DNA of 64,000 bases. It comes from Apoda limacodes (taxonomy: Eukaryota > Arthropoda > Insecta > Lepidoptera > Limacodidae). The notes beneath the pieces were generated by a model. The model searched no databases. It was not told the origin of the DNA and saw only the letters and a list, made by a program, of their open reading frames with translations. The translations under genes and the position numbers were made by a program. The DNA is taken from assembly GCA_946406115.1 (NCBI GenBank), contig OX291547.1:9429001-9493000 (forward strand). Reading direction: 5' to 3'. Shown here piece by piece: positions 37,301 to 44,869 of this stretch (position 1 is its first letter; each line of letters starts with the position of its first letter).

Positions 37301-40125
37301 TTGAAGTAGAGCAAAGGCTTTAGAGGCATTTGAGTCACAGCTAGAATAGCTGTGTCATCAGAAAATATGCCTATTTTTACGTCTTCTGTCGTTGGTATGA
37401 CAGATGTAAATAGAAGGTAGAGTGTAGGGCCCAGGGCACAGGCTTTTAAGTACCTTTTTATTGGCAGGAGAGTTATGGGGCGATAAGACTTCAGATCTTC
37501 AGCATTTTTACCCGGCTTTAGTATCATGATTATTTGTGTTAATACTTCAACACCGTCATCAGGTAATTCTCTCAGGACTTTAGCAGTAATCAGATCATAT
37601 CCTAGTGTTGGTACTTCAGTCCTGGTAAAACTTTTTGTGGGTGGATCAAGTTGGTAAGTTCCAGTCAGTACTTTTGAGATGTCAATACAGTTTGCACCGG
37701 CCATAGGTTTAAATATATCTTTTAGGTGTTTGGCAAATGTTTCTACCTTTTCTAGATCACTGTTGGCCGACCGATCACAGATGGATAAAGTTTAATACAA
37801 AAAAAAAAAAATATAATGTTGAAGCAACCCATTGGCATTCCAGATACCCTAATTTAAGATTTGCAAAGGTGTCAATCTGTTTGTTAATGTTATGAGCAAA
37901 TTGATCATAGTTGTAAGTTGGTTCATGTAATCATTTATCTTAGCATCTCCATAATTTTGATCACTTCTTAAACTTTTTGAACTTGCTTCTTGTTTTGGCT
38001 AGCTACCCACAGACTGTGCATAAGTCATGTTTGATGTTGCTGGGGCTATTGTTGTTTGCTGTGTTTGCTGTAGTGTTGAAATTTTGAAATGTTTTCAGAA
38101 TCCGTTTTTGGCGTATTGGACTATTGATTTTATGCAGTTCTTTGTATACTGGATGATTTCCTCCACATTTTAAATTAGATGCTTAGTTTCCCTTTTGATC
38201 TGCAATCTAATGAAGTATGATCACATTCAATGCATTTTGGTTTTTGATGACAGTATTTTTTGGTGTTACCATATTGCTGGCAATTTGAACATTGGGGTAT
38301 TTCATGTTTTGAGTGTAGTGATTCAAAGTGAATATGACAATTTAAAAGTTTTTTTATGTTATACATTAATTTAATAATAATAATAATATACTTTATTGCG
38401 CATATAGAAAACAAAACAATTAAACAATAAAAGTAATAACAAATTGGCGGTCTTATCGCTAATGAATGATCTCTTCCAGACAACCTTTGGGTAGAGGAGA
38501 CTTTATAAAATTATTGAGTAGAATGTGCTAACTGAAACTTAACAATATAAGTATACATTTATAGCAAAAATTTATATACATATGAATAATAAATAATACT
38601 AATACGTACAAAATATATATATATATATATATATATATCAAATACAAAACAAAAAATAAAAATAAATACACAAACTACATACATCTTAAATAATATAGAT
38701 GAATAAACAGTGTTGATGATGACAGCTTAAATTTTTAAGTAATGTGTTAATTTGTTATTTGTTTGCGGTTTAATTTCTACAATAAAGATTAGTAAAGGTA
38801 TCTTTGTGCTTGGTTGTTTAATTTTGGAATAGTTACTAACAGTGTGTCCACATTCTTTTAATTTGGCTTTTATTTCATTTTTATCCATGGAGGGGTGCAT
38901 ATTTTTCAGTACCACTTTCAAGCTTCTTTCTCCTTTAGGCTTGTAGGTGTGGAACTCAGTATCCTTTCTTAGAGTAATTGTACTAGTTTTGGATAGATTT
39001 CAGGTGCTTATATCTTTACTCTGTCATTTTTTAAAACCTTGAATGTTTAGTCTCCATTTGCATTGTTATTTAGTAGGGATATCAGTGGCTGTATGTTGCC
39101 CATCTTTACTTAATAAAAAATGGGTGTCAATGAAAGATAGTCAGCGGAAAATTATAAATCCATATGTGATAATTTCCAATATTAGATATTGAACTATGTA
39201 CCTAATTGTTTTTATTAGTTATGTTTTAACCACACAAAGTAACTATATAGAAAGTTTTGTCTAAATCGGTCACCCTGTCATCACGCCAATATTTCTAATC
39301 TTATATTAAATGTAATGATTATATGTGATAATTTAATAAAAATATAATCATTCATTTTAATAAAATCAAGTAATTTGATTTTTATAGTTATGTCACATAA
39401 ACACTCACTCTTCACTGCATAATTTTAAATTTGCCAACTATGTTATTAGTTTTGATTGGCCAGTTGGATCATTCATCAGACTTCTATGTTTTTATTATTT
39501 GCTGGTAAAGATTGTTCCCATTTTTTTAGAAACCATGTGTTCTTTAAAAATAGAGTGGTAATGTTGTAATCGGGAACTAAATCTATACCAACTACAACCA
39601 TAAACACAAAACCCTGCTAAACAATTCTAAATCCAATTCATTAAACAGCTTATTGTTTACCAGCTAATGTTTAATGATTCAGTCAGGGCTTTAAAATAAA
39701 GTTAAAATCTGAACAGCCCCTCAGTGCATAGCAGCTGAAAGCATCTTTGCACAACGCACCATCAACGTTCACTACAGTAATCATCACAAAAATATTGTTT
39801 TATTTTCTATTTATTTATTATATTAAAAAACAGGACATTTACAGATAAATACTTACATTGAAGCAGGATTCCGATATTCGAATTTCAACTGGCTGTAGAC
39901 TTTATCTACTGTTTCGGAAGTAGCCTGATCAAAGGGATATTCCTTGACCGAAGTGTAGATAAAAAGATGCTGAACAGGATTCGAAGTCAAATAGGATTTG
40001 TAACACTTATCTCCTCGGCCACATTCAGGTGGAATAAAAATTTCGGCTAGAGTCCATATTGTATTTATGACATATGCTCCAAAAATAAGAGTCAATATCA
40101 AGGAAACAGACACATATTTCATCAT
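19280..40125 (-). CDS. CLPTM1L: Lipid scramblase CLPTM1L (cleft lip and palate transmembrane protein 1-like), 8 exons
   Basis: Eight minus-strand exons join in frame with GT-AG introns into 540 codons, close to the about 538 residues of vertebrate CLPTM1L. Order: 40125-39857, 34081-33892, 28360-28227, 26456-26174, 24149-23961, 23272-23076, 22513-22262, 19388-19280. Conserved blocks include VPRKTRNNGTLYMHV, NRSTTEL, VKGIFADTNLYLL, LVPAGVSAIIE, VNGVYAFGFLFMLPQLF, FIDDIFAFIITMPT and RDDLVFLVYLYQRWLYPVDK. The protein is a multi-pass ER membrane protein. Family knowledge: CLPTM1L is a scramblase that moves glucosaminyl-phosphatidylinositol across the ER membrane for GPI-anchor synthesis, and is distinct from CLPTM1. 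The protein starts with a hydrophobic segment (residues about 5-25), followed by a lumenal domain and several membrane segments from about residue 280. The C-terminus is KKND, a dilysine-type ER retrieval signal. The introns hold many transposons but every junction keeps frame. Confidence 0.95.
19389..20835. other. CLPTM1L intron 7, left part
   Basis: AT-rich. No exon or clear repeat border seen. About 20340-20500 (GGGCAAAGGTTTTGGAAGTG ...) may be transposon-derived but could not be assigned. Confidence 0.35.
20836..21350 (-). pseudogene. RTE-like LINE reverse-transcriptase fragment
   Basis: The minus strand reads GEYINHLRFADDIVVMAQ. The FADD catalytic box lies at 21213-21224, followed by VGLEMNMDKTKIM and LEVVNECTYLGQ. 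The RFADDIV / KMNxxKTKxM / YLG spacing is typical of RTE-clade RTs. The C-terminal part is frameshifted towards 20836. The fragment lies in intron 7 of CLPTM1L, in the same orientation as the gene. Confidence 0.75.
22262..22513 (-). CDS. CLPTM1L: CLPTM1L exon 7
   Basis: Residues 421-504 plus two bases. The acceptor is TTTCAG|TTGGTA and the donor CGGTG|GTGAGT. This is the best conserved exon: SWYSWALNSVVNGVYAFGF, LPWRAFMYKAFNTFIDD and CFRDDLVFLVYLYQRW. The last Trp codon is split to exon 8. Confidence 0.95.
22776..22799. repeat. Poly(A) run, 24 bases
   Basis: Uninterrupted A tract in CLPTM1L intron 6, probably the tail of a small retroposon. Confidence 0.8.
22925..23055 (+). repeat. Dispersed repeat, TGAGTTTCTTGCCGG type, copy 1
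   Basis: CTGAGTTTCTTGCCGGTTTT ... CCGAACCGGTGGTA ... GCGATTCAAAAGTGCTG ... AAGTTTAAGTTTGG. The same head and tail appear at about 31155-31310. It is probably the 3' end of a LINE or SINE common in Lepidoptera, in intron 6 of CLPTM1L. Confidence 0.55.
23076..23272 (-). CDS. CLPTM1L: CLPTM1L exon 6
   Basis: Residues 356-420 plus two bases. The acceptor is TTTCAG|ATGTGG and the donor AAGAG|GTAACA. It contains MWKVTKI and EAMRYLSMVLYPLCVAGAAY, the membrane segment before the most conserved block. Confidence 0.93.
23961..24149 (-). CDS. CLPTM1L: CLPTM1L exon 5
   Basis: Residues 293-355. The acceptor is GGATAG|CTCCTA and the donor GAA|GTAATT. It starts LLFDFLAFKNDVSFW and includes the VLWRAFSQFVIF membrane segment and LVLVPAGV. 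189 bp, phase 0 at both ends. Confidence 0.93.
24190..24600. repeat. Dispersed repeat, ACCGGCTTTAAAAAGATGCA type, copy 1
   Basis: Starts CAACCGGCTTTAAAAAGATG and ends with AAAGTTCTGAGGTAACAAAC ... GAGAACCTCCTCCTTTTTT. It shares the same blocks in the same order with about 45370-45700. Located in intron 4 of CLPTM1L. No coding capacity. Confidence 0.6.
25262..25610 (-). pseudogene. R1/CR1-like LINE 3' end, copy A
   Basis: In the minus direction the C-terminal RT reading SSRTVRFQRNYLPRTLEVW-like is followed by a 3' UTR containing GGCCGACCGTAAGCTTG. The same 3' block recurs at about 27010-27075, 28440-29000, 49590-49720 and 50290-51440, so this is one LINE family with five pieces in the window. 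Confidence 0.65.
25640..25830 (-). mobile_element. tRNA-derived SINE head
   Basis: The minus strand contains a degenerate tRNA-like block: GATCAATGGTAGAGCAC (A-box like) and AGATTCAAGTCC (B-box like) about 40 nt apart. The D arm resembles a real tRNA, but the T stem and anticodon loop do not pair properly, so this is a SINE promoter and not a tRNA gene. Confidence 0.5.
25919..25964. repeat. Short perfect inverted repeat, GC-rich
   Basis: TCTCACCGCG (25919-25928) and CGCGGTGAGA (25955-25964), 26-nt spacer, in intron 4 of CLPTM1L. Confidence 0.5.
26174..26456 (-). CDS. CLPTM1L: CLPTM1L exon 4
   Basis: Residues 198-292. The acceptor is CTTTTAG|ACTCCGG and the donor CAC|GTAAGT. It contains LPIIQHN, LLNRSTTEL and the conserved VKGIFADTNLYLLSATVFIASFH, which enters a membrane segment. 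Confidence 0.93.
26725..27000 (-). repeat. Probable SINE fragment with ATACTTATATTATAGATG terminus
   Basis: CCATACTTATATTATAGATG ... GGGTAAACTCTGCAACTACT resembles the common lepidopteran repeat with an ATACTAATATTATAAATGCG end. Intron 3 of CLPTM1L. Confidence 0.4.
27005..27080 (-). mobile_element. R1/CR1-like LINE 3' UTR fragment
   Basis: GTGTACGGTCCGCCTGATGG and TAAACGGTCACCGAAGCCTT match the 3' UTR block seen at 25270-25320 and 28455-28495. Confidence 0.5.
27181..27894 (-). pseudogene. LINE ORF1 (gag-like) pseudogene
   Basis: An ATG at 27894 (minus) opens a Pro/Asp-rich start (PPKPPDPPDDHD) that stops near 27786. After frameshifts a second open piece (27541-27181) reads VVRNIV-like, NNFVSASFLQCN, WYMQEFIESVDLP and LKARRLNRKQN, followed by WVPIQSVVLTVKGQ. 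This is the nucleic-acid-binding gag region of jockey/R1-like elements just before the zinc knuckles, which are missing. It lies in intron 3 of CLPTM1L. Confidence 0.6.
28227..28360 (-). CDS. CLPTM1L: CLPTM1L exon 3
   Basis: Residues 154-197 plus two bases. The acceptor is TTTCAG|GTTGTT and the donor AG|GTAAGT. The reading contains RPYAHISTVVPVAVLTDD, aligning by position with the RPRLALNVMADNF part of the vertebrate lumenal domain. This exon is weakly conserved and short, and was located by frame, splice sites and spacing. Confidence 0.85.
28440..29145 (-). pseudogene. R1/CR1-like LINE, C-terminal RT and 3' UTR, copy B
   Basis: A 129-codon minus frame (28977-28588) reads KVNLASENLGVLKRVKQCF, RVLLYKSQVRPSL, VLRRDFAAMCVFYRLYNG and TATLYHRTTRIGREF. 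This is the C-terminal region of the commonest lepidopteran jockey-type LINEs. A deletion removes the WAGAPKYQL segment. The 3' UTR reaches the 28455 CGTACGGTTCGCCTGATGG motif. It sits only about 80 bp from CLPTM1L exon 3. Confidence 0.75.
29300..30765 (+). pseudogene. LINE reverse-transcriptase pseudogene (jockey/CR1-like), plus strand
   Basis: The open frame 29719-30180 holds the RT core: DLCKAIDCVQHENLIRKLHHYGI, GVPQGSILGPFLFLIYINDL and FADD at 30145-30156. A stop then breaks ISLIFKV|RRQKC. The thumb reading LNANNLLLNDKKTKCVKF and a C-terminal piece (30307-30501, YGILLWGSAADVN) follow with frameshifts. Upstream, 29331-29540 encodes the linker (NKKHISKRFSFSEWDTPGVY). It is antisense to CLPTM1L, in intron 2. 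Confidence 0.8.
30766..31025. repeat. Short repeat with GCTCGTTT ends
   Basis: AAGCTTTGCTCGTTTTTTTT at the left and ACAAGAATTGCTCGTTTAAA at the right, enclosing a conserved-looking non-coding body (AACGCCATCTATTGTC, CGGGTAAAACGACGTTTTC). I recognise this style of small retroposon but cannot name it. Confidence 0.4.
31150..31315 (+). repeat. Dispersed repeat, TCGAGTTTCTTGCCG type, copy 2
   Basis: TCGAGTTTCTTGCCGCATTC ... GTAAACCGG ... CTGAGTTTGACTTTGAC parallels copy 1 at 22925-23055. Confidence 0.5.
31316..32311. other. CLPTM1L intron 2 segment, nothing recognised
   Basis: AT-rich. A short internal duplication, AAATCTTATAGGT, occurs twice at about 32268 and 32302. No exon is supported. Confidence 0.35.
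32512..32588 (+). pseudogene. First exon of a THAP-domain P-type transposase, remnant
   Basis: ATG 32512 encodes 25 codons beginning MPCFSFIKCTNHS and ending GITFHT just before a consensus donor (AC|GTAAGT at 32589). THAP zinc fingers start with a Cys pair after MPxxC and have an ITFHxFP signature at this distance. The known first intron of many THAP/P-transposase genes falls next to it. Cys3 and Cys9 are spaced one residue wider than the usual C-x(2-4)-C. No second exon with the CxxH half is visible, so the domain cannot be completed. Confidence 0.6.
33235..33493. mobile_element. hAT-like MITE nested in the P-like element
   Basis: 259 bp. The terminal inverted repeats CAGGGCCGTAGCTA (left) and TAGCTACAGCCCTG (right) are flanked by a perfect 8-bp target duplication CTCTCAGA (33227-33234 and 33494-33501). 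CAGGG ends and 8-bp duplications are typical of hAT. No frame. Confidence 0.85.
33892..34081 (-). CDS. CLPTM1L: CLPTM1L exon 2
   Basis: Residues 90-153. The acceptor CCAG|TGAG completes the split Ile codon from exon 1. It contains VPRKTRNNGTLYMHV, nearly identical to the vertebrate block. The donor is GAT|GTGAGT, phase 0. Confidence 0.92.
34499..35308. mobile_element. Fold-back / MITE-type element, copy 1
   Basis: About 150-bp terminal inverted arms (34499-34646 and 35149-35308). Each arm is itself bounded by TACGTAAAGTTAGCAGAA and its complement. Additional single copies of that 18-bp motif lie at about 34862 and 35138. No open frame. The arms contain repeated CGGCAAATTAG units. Confidence 0.7.
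35790..36753. mobile_element. Fold-back / MITE-type element, copy 2
   Basis: Same structure as copy 1, starting TACGTAAAGTTAGCAGAACA at 35790 and ending with its complement at 36753. One additional module (about 35940-36091) with the TTCTGCTAACTTTACGTA border is inserted next to the left arm. Confidence 0.7.
38345..38500 (-). mobile_element. LINE 3' end nested in the gag of the jockey-like pseudogene
   Basis: The minus reading GRDHSLAIRPPIC is followed by TGCGCAATAAAGTATATTAT and a TTA-repeat tail. Same family as the plus-strand tail at 6985-7165. It splits the gag reading at about 38341. Confidence 0.6.
38613..38638. repeat. TA microsatellite
   Basis: Uninterrupted TA repeat in CLPTM1L intron 1, next to the nested LINE tail. 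Confidence 0.8.
38940..39856. other. CLPTM1L intron 1, start-proximal part
   Basis: AT-rich. The first 150 bases may be further decayed gag sequence of the jockey-like copy. No exon seen. Confidence 0.35.
39857..40125 (-). CDS. CLPTM1L: CLPTM1L exon 1
   Basis: Starts at ATG 40125 (the first of two adjacent Met codons), residues 1-89 plus two bases. It holds the N-terminal hydrophobic signal-anchor (VSLILTLIFGAYVI) and the Cys pair CGRGDKC, as in the vertebrate protein. The donor is CAAT|GTAAGT. A longer upstream frame to 40140 would start at TTG, so the ATG is preferred. Confidence 0.9.
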
Positions 40126-40444
40126 AATTTTATTACACAAGCAATCTTCAGGTCAAAAAATCAAAGTCAAAATAAATTTTATAGGTTGTTTTCGCCACAG
40201 AAAACGGTGATGTTTTTTTTTTATGGCTTTAATAATTAATTATATAGCCAGAAACAGTACTGATGTCGGTGTCAGATACACATCATTGGGGCATTTTTAA
40301 AAAACGAAAAGCATCTAAAAAAAAATATTTCAAGAAAGAATGAATGAGCATCAAAACAAAATATGATTCGACTTACAATTTAATATTATTCTCATGAATG
40401 AATTTAGAAAGAATGTGTAGTATGTCTGAATCAAATAGTAATAA
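40126..40444 (-). promoter_or_regulatory. Presumed 5' UTR and promoter of CLPTM1L
   Basis: Only about 320 bp separate the start codon from the poly(A) end of the neighbouring jockey element. No clear TATA box. A run of T at about 40212-40222. The promoter assignment rests on position alone. Confidence 0.35.
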
Positions 40445-40813
40445 TTTTTTTTTCTCAACTGACTATGCAGTTGGCTGTTGCATCCATTACTGCTTCACCG
40501 GGCTTTTTGGGGCGAGACTCTGAAGGAGCCTCAGACCATATAGCGCCCAAAGCTCGAGGGCTCCCTGCGGGGGAAGCCTCGGCTTGGGTTGTCGCTCTCG
40601 GGGGCGTCCTTTCGACCGGCGTGAGTCTCGAACCCGAAGGTGAGTCACCGCCGGGAGGGGAGTTCCCCGTTACGCGGGTACGGTTGCGATTGAGTGGGGG
40701 CGAGAAGCGCCCCGGCACTCCTTGATACCTCGTGAATCCTTGTGGGCGCCGACAAACCCGGGGACGTCGGCGTCGTGTTTGTAGGGAGGCCCTATTCGGG
40801 GAGGTCGTAGAGA

Positions 40814-42359
40814 CTAATCTATCCGGACAGCGAGATCGTCATCTGGGGCCGTTAGTACGTGCCGAGGCCGCCTAACTATAGTTTTACGACCGTGCCGAGG
40901 TCGATCGGGGGGATGATAAGTTGTGGATTGCATAATTAATCGATTCGGGTGATTTTGCGTACGCTCGAAAAAGCGGACTGCCAAGTCTTTGAAATATTGG
41001 GGAATCGTGGGGAGTTCGAAGTCTCTGTCCGCATTTCGGACGTACCAAGAGGCTCCAGAGGCCGGTCTGAGAAAGCGGTTTTGGAGGGTCTGAAGTTTGT
41101 AGAGATTGCGCTTGGATAACGCAAAGACTACGCAAGCATAAGCTAGTATGGGGCGGATGCCAGTTGTGTAAAGAGTCAGAATATTTCTAAGCGACATCTT
41201 ACTGTACTTGCCTATCATGGGATAAAGACGACCGAGGACAAAAGCGGCTTGGTCTCTGACTACTTTAGTGTGAGCGTGGAAGTTCAAACGACTATCCATG
41301 GTCACACCGAGATATTTGGTCTTTTTTGCCAGGGAATGGCACGACCGAAGAGAGAGAGGGGAGGTGGCCGCGGAGGGCAGCCTACAGTAAAGAGGACGGC
41401 AGAGCTTTTGTCGGGATTCACCTCGATTCTCCATTTCCGAAACCATTCGCAGCGGTGGCGCGGTAGGGCGGCGATAGCGGGTTGGAGTCTCTTAGTGATT
41501 CGACTCACTTGCCTATCGGTGGTATAGACAGCGGTATCGTCAGCAAAGAGGGCTAGTTGGGTACCTATCGTTTTACAAGATGGGGGCGAGCACGGACCCT
41601 TGCGGTTCTCCTGCTTCTATGGGACTGGGGGAAGAGAGAGTGCCTCCAACTTTGTAGCGAAAGCTACGATTCGACAAATAGTCTCGTATGATGAGCACGA
41701 GACGATCTGGCAACTGAAAGTTGTACAGTTTAAAAATTAAACCTTTGTGCCAGACTTTTTCGAAGACTTTCGCTACATCGAAGAAGACAGCGCCCGTGTG
41801 GCGGGCCTTACCTAATACTGGTTGGAAGCCAGTGAGAATATGTTCCGTTATGCGGAGGACTTGATGGACGCATGAGTGTTTCGCACGGAAGCCGAACTGC
41901 TCGTCTATTAAAATGCCTCTGGAGACTATAGCGTTCCGTAGGCGAGCGAGGAGGAGGCGTTCAAAGAGTTTACCAAGGGCCTTTAGTAAACTTATCTTCG
42001 TGATCACTCAGATCTGGTCCAAGCCTGCTCTTCTCAGGCTGTGGCTGCCCTCACAGCGTATGACAAGTCCGTGCCCTCTCTGTGTTCGGCGCTGCGTTCC
42101 CCGTCTCGCTCGCGCGATAGGAGAACGGCTCGGTACGAGCTTTGCCTGGCTTATGGATGCCTATAACAATTGCATCTTTCCATTGAGAAGGAAAGATGCA
42201 ATGTTCGATAGCAGCGTTAAAGATCGCTACTAGGAGGCAGAGAAGGGGAAGAGTGAGGCGCTTTAGGATATCGTTAGAGATACCGTCCGCACCGGGGGCT
42301 TTACGGGGGCGTAGGTCTTTGATGACCTGTATGACTTCGTCGACAGTGACAGGGGGCAC
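40814..42359 (-). pseudogene. Jockey LINE ORF2: reverse transcriptase and C-terminal part
   Basis: 42359-42120 reads VIKDLRPRKAPGADGISNDIL and FPSQWKDAIVIGIHKPGK (RT start). A 113-bp foreign patch interrupts it. 42007-41573 reads LLKALGKLFERLLLARL, DEQFGFRAKHSC, AVFFDVAKVFEKVWHKGL (palm A, one expected Asp retained) and GEPQGSVLAPIL. FADD is at 41537-41548. 41508-41302 holds the WRIEVNPDKS thumb. 41446-40814 (210 codons) gives KYLGVTMDSRLNFHAH and LYTTGIRPILAYACVVFA. Several frameshifts separate these pieces, so no active enzyme. Confidence 0.85.
42001..42113 (+). repeat. Inverted gag N-terminal patch inside the jockey RT
   Basis: About 113 bp, nearly identical to 45931-46047 (CGTGATCACTCAGATCTGGT ... 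CGTTCCCCGTCTCGCTCGCG). It is antisense to the host element and replaces a few codons of RT between SYR and SLLKALGKLF. Confidence 0.8.
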
Positions 42360-42391
42360 GTGAACGGCTGTGTGCTTAAGGCACGTTGGGC

Positions 42392-43490
42392 TTAGAGGCT
42401 AGACGCTAGGCAATCCGCTTTTTCGTCGTCATTGAACGCGGGAACGTTGTTGGGACGAGTTAACGGAGGGAAAGAGTTGGCGGTGTCGGATTTTAGAGCT
42501 CTGGCTAAGTGCCAATAAGCTTGGTGAGAAGGAGAAATGTTCTCCATAAGATCACCGAAACGTTCGGCGCGAAGCTCAGCTACACGGCGGTGTAAGTCGT
42601 TGAAGCGAGCTTTATTTTCGATAGTGGGAGCGCGATCGCGTGCGCGGCGGGCCGCGTTACGCTCAGTCATTAGCGGCCTGATGTGTCTTGAGCACTCGCC
42701 AACGGTGGCGGTCAGGTGGCTAGTGAGTGAGTCGATAGCTACGTTTAGGTCAGTCGCGGATGAGATTACGTTGGGAACGCGGTCTAGATGTGGCGAGCTG
42801 GGATTTTCGAGCAATTGCCCAAATTTATCCCAGTCCGTCACGGTTCTAGTGTCGGGAGGAGAGTCCGAAGGGGAACCTAATCGGAGGAGGACAGGGCGGT
42901 GGTCCGAGTCAAGTTCGTCAAGCACCTCTATAGAGCGAAAGCTTAGCCTTACATTCTATAGAAGTGCTATGTCGAGTATGTCAGGGTTATTCCGAGTATT
43001 GTGGGGAAAGTAAGTGGGCGTCATGGGAGCGATGATGTCAAAGTTTAGTCTATCAACTAAATCGTCGAGGAGTCTGCCTCTCCGTGAAGTTACTGAAGAG
43101 TTCCAGCGGCGATGCTTGCAATTTAGGTCGCCGGCAAGAATGACGGCGTCGCCTAAATTTGAGAGCGACTGAAGGTCGCTCTCGAGCAAGTCTTTTAAGG
43201 GAGAGAGATAAACCAATGCAATGATGATCGGCTGATGGACGGATGCTTCTAAGTTCGTAAGTGGTGGAGGATCGATAGGGGAGCAATGCAGGGAACGCCT
43301 GTAATAGATGAGACTGCCTCCGAGATTGGAGGCAGTTCTATCATTACGGACGGTGCGATAGTTCGCGATCGAAGAGGTGCGGACAGCGGGCTTTAGGAAC
43401 GTTTCCTGGATGAGGAGACGTCCGGTTTTTGGGACGAGGGGAATTGGGATAATTCCTCTCTTTGGTTTCGAAGACCGTTGGCGTTAAAAT
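42392..43490 (-). pseudogene. Jockey LINE ORF2: AP-like endonuclease and connector
   Basis: 43216-42956 holds the endonuclease core GDAVILAGDLNCKHRRWNS and PTYFPHNTRNNPDILDIAL. 42925-42392 begins LDELDSDHRPVLLRL (the conserved SDHxPV end of the nuclease) and continues with an Arg-rich helical connector to FNDDEKADCLASSL. The N-terminal catalytic part (about 43490-43220) is frameshifted. Confidence 0.8.
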
Positions 43491-43547
43491 AGCCTAAGGA
43501 GACGGACCGGGGTTTTTCGCGCGCGGTTGTGTAATCCATTTTGGTTT

Positions 43548-44445
43548 TTAAGGTTTTGGGGCCACCCTGCGGAGGGCGGCGAAGAAGTCGCGATGCTTAG
43601 CCATGAAGTTGAGCATTTGATTGAGATCGGTGATCTGTCCGTATTCGGCGTACAGGACCTCGAAATAGGCTGGGTCGCAGGCCCAAGAAATCTCGGCGAG
43701 AATGCCGAAGTGCTGCTGCTCGGTCGTCTGAGCGGCGTTGCGGGGCAGCGCGAGAGAGGGGCGCGGGGGTGCAAGACACGTTTGCGCGAGAGGTGCGGGA
43801 GCACTACGCATAGGCGCTGGACGTGGGATGTCCCGGGACATGAGTGGGGCGGGGTAGGGATTACCCGTGACTGAGACGGGCCCAGGGAGATCAGACAGAA
43901 GTTTGTCTGTCTCTTTAGCTTTTGTTGCGTCAATTAGCGCTGGAGGACGACTCCAGGTGTTAACAGCAGGGAGGGGAGCAGGCACGAGCGGAGCCTGTTG
44001 GCGGGGGCGGCGGGGGGGGCGCGATTTACCCCGTTTGGGCTTACGCGAGTTCTGTTTGGGAGCTTTGGGGCACCCGCGGTAATTCGCAGGGAACTGGGAA
44101 CGCCAGTTCGCTCCCACAGAGTACGCAAGCGACCGGGTTGGATGCGTTAACGCGATCGCGATCACAGTCCGGAGTGGCGTGATCGCGCAGACATTTCACG
44201 CAGCGTGGTCTGCGTCTGCAGTTGCGCTGTGCGTGGCCACACAACTGGCATCGGTGGCATTGTCCTGGGGTCGACTGCTTGTGCGGAGTCTCGACCCGGA
44301 CGCCCTTGAGGCTGCACACATCTTTAATATTAAAGATGGCTTTGCCCTCTTGCACGAGCACCATGTCGTAGCACTCAGATCGGTTGCGGCCGTTGTACAT
44401 ACGATGTACTTCCCTAACTGGGAGGCCTTGAACGGTTAAGTCGTC
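43548..44445 (-). pseudogene. Jockey LINE ORF1 (gag), middle and C-terminal part
   Basis: From about 44445 (LTVQGLPVREVHRMYNGRNR) through VCSLKGVRVE to three zinc knuckles (CHRCQLCGHAQRNC, CVKCLRDHATPDC, CVLCG), then a Pro/Arg-rich basic stretch. After a frameshift near 44100 it ends with ILAEISWACDPAYFEVLYAE and a stop at 43548. It binds the element's RNA in functional relatives. Confidence 0.8.
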
Positions 44446-44467
44446 CTGGACAGTTTATTCTAACTGC

Positions 44468-44630
44468 CACATGTTATTCTAACATTTCATAAGTTCAATG
44501 CAATAGCTTTGATATCTCTTGGAATATTCTTATAGTGGTCCATGCTACCCAAGTTAACAGGTGCCTTGGCACAAGAATCACCCACTTCATTGCCATCTAT
44601 GCCACTATGGCTAGGGATCCAAGCAATTAC
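44468..44630 (-). repeat. Inverted duplication arm 1 (RNase H segment)
   Basis: Identical by eye, in opposite orientation, to 46455-46617, over about 160 bp. It encodes WIPSHSGIDGNEVGDSCAK. Confidence 0.85.
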
Positions 44631-44869
44631 AATATTAATATTTTTTGGTGACATTTATAAAGTAATTTTTAGATAATGAGAGTAATGGGAGAAATGTCTT
44701 TAGCTCGGAACGGAGATTTTAGAACATCCTGTAAACAGCTTTGGAAGTCAGAGAATATAATTGTGTTATTCAGGTTATGAGATTCGACAAATGAAACTGT
44801 TTCTAAAATAGCAATTCATTTCCCGGTGAAGATTGAGGAGTATGGAGGACGTTTGTAAATTAGTATAGT

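Larger units (their letters stand above)
37030..38935 (-). pseudogene. Jockey-like LINE pseudogene: gag zinc knuckles plus RT fragments
   Basis: Read right to left: 38921-38727 is the pre-zinc region of gag (VVLKNMHPSMDKNEIKAKL). An inserted LINE tail follows. 38340-38175 holds zinc knuckles (CSNCQQYGNTKKYCHQ, CIECDHTSLDCRSKG), and the gag C-terminus ends near 38050. 37704-37297 contains RT pieces (LGYDLITAKVLRELPDDG, LKPGKNAEDLKSYRPITLLP) joined by deletion to LGPTLYLLFTS and a DDTAILA box. Decayed thumb readings continue to about 37030. The endonuclease is missing. It lies in intron 1 of CLPTM1L. Confidence 0.75.
40445..44455 (-). mobile_element. GC-rich jockey-clade LINE, 5' end cut by an inversion
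   Basis: Minus-strand element in the order gag C-terminal part (44445-43548), endonuclease (about 43490-42925), connector (42925-42392), RT (42359-41302), C-terminal domain (41446-40814), 3' UTR and an A-rich tail ending at about 40445. It is much more GC-rich than its surroundings, which suggests a fairly recent arrival. All ORFs carry frameshifts. The missing gag start is found inverted at 45868-46447. Confidence 0.85.

Noticed and set aside
40126..40140. Longer CLPTM1L N-terminus starting at 40140
   Set aside because: That frame begins with TTG. The first ATG is at 40125 and fits the length of known CLPTM1L proteins.
40465..40725. 86-codon plus frame and its antisense partner, GC-rich, gene-like composition
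   Set aside because: It lies in the 3' UTR of the jockey LINE. Open frames on both strands reflect GC-rich composition.
42537..43013. 158-codon plus-strand frame
   Set aside because: Antisense shadow of the jockey endonuclease/connector reading on the minus strand.
43527..43874. 115-codon plus-strand frame
   Set aside because: Antisense shadow of the jockey gag C-terminal part.
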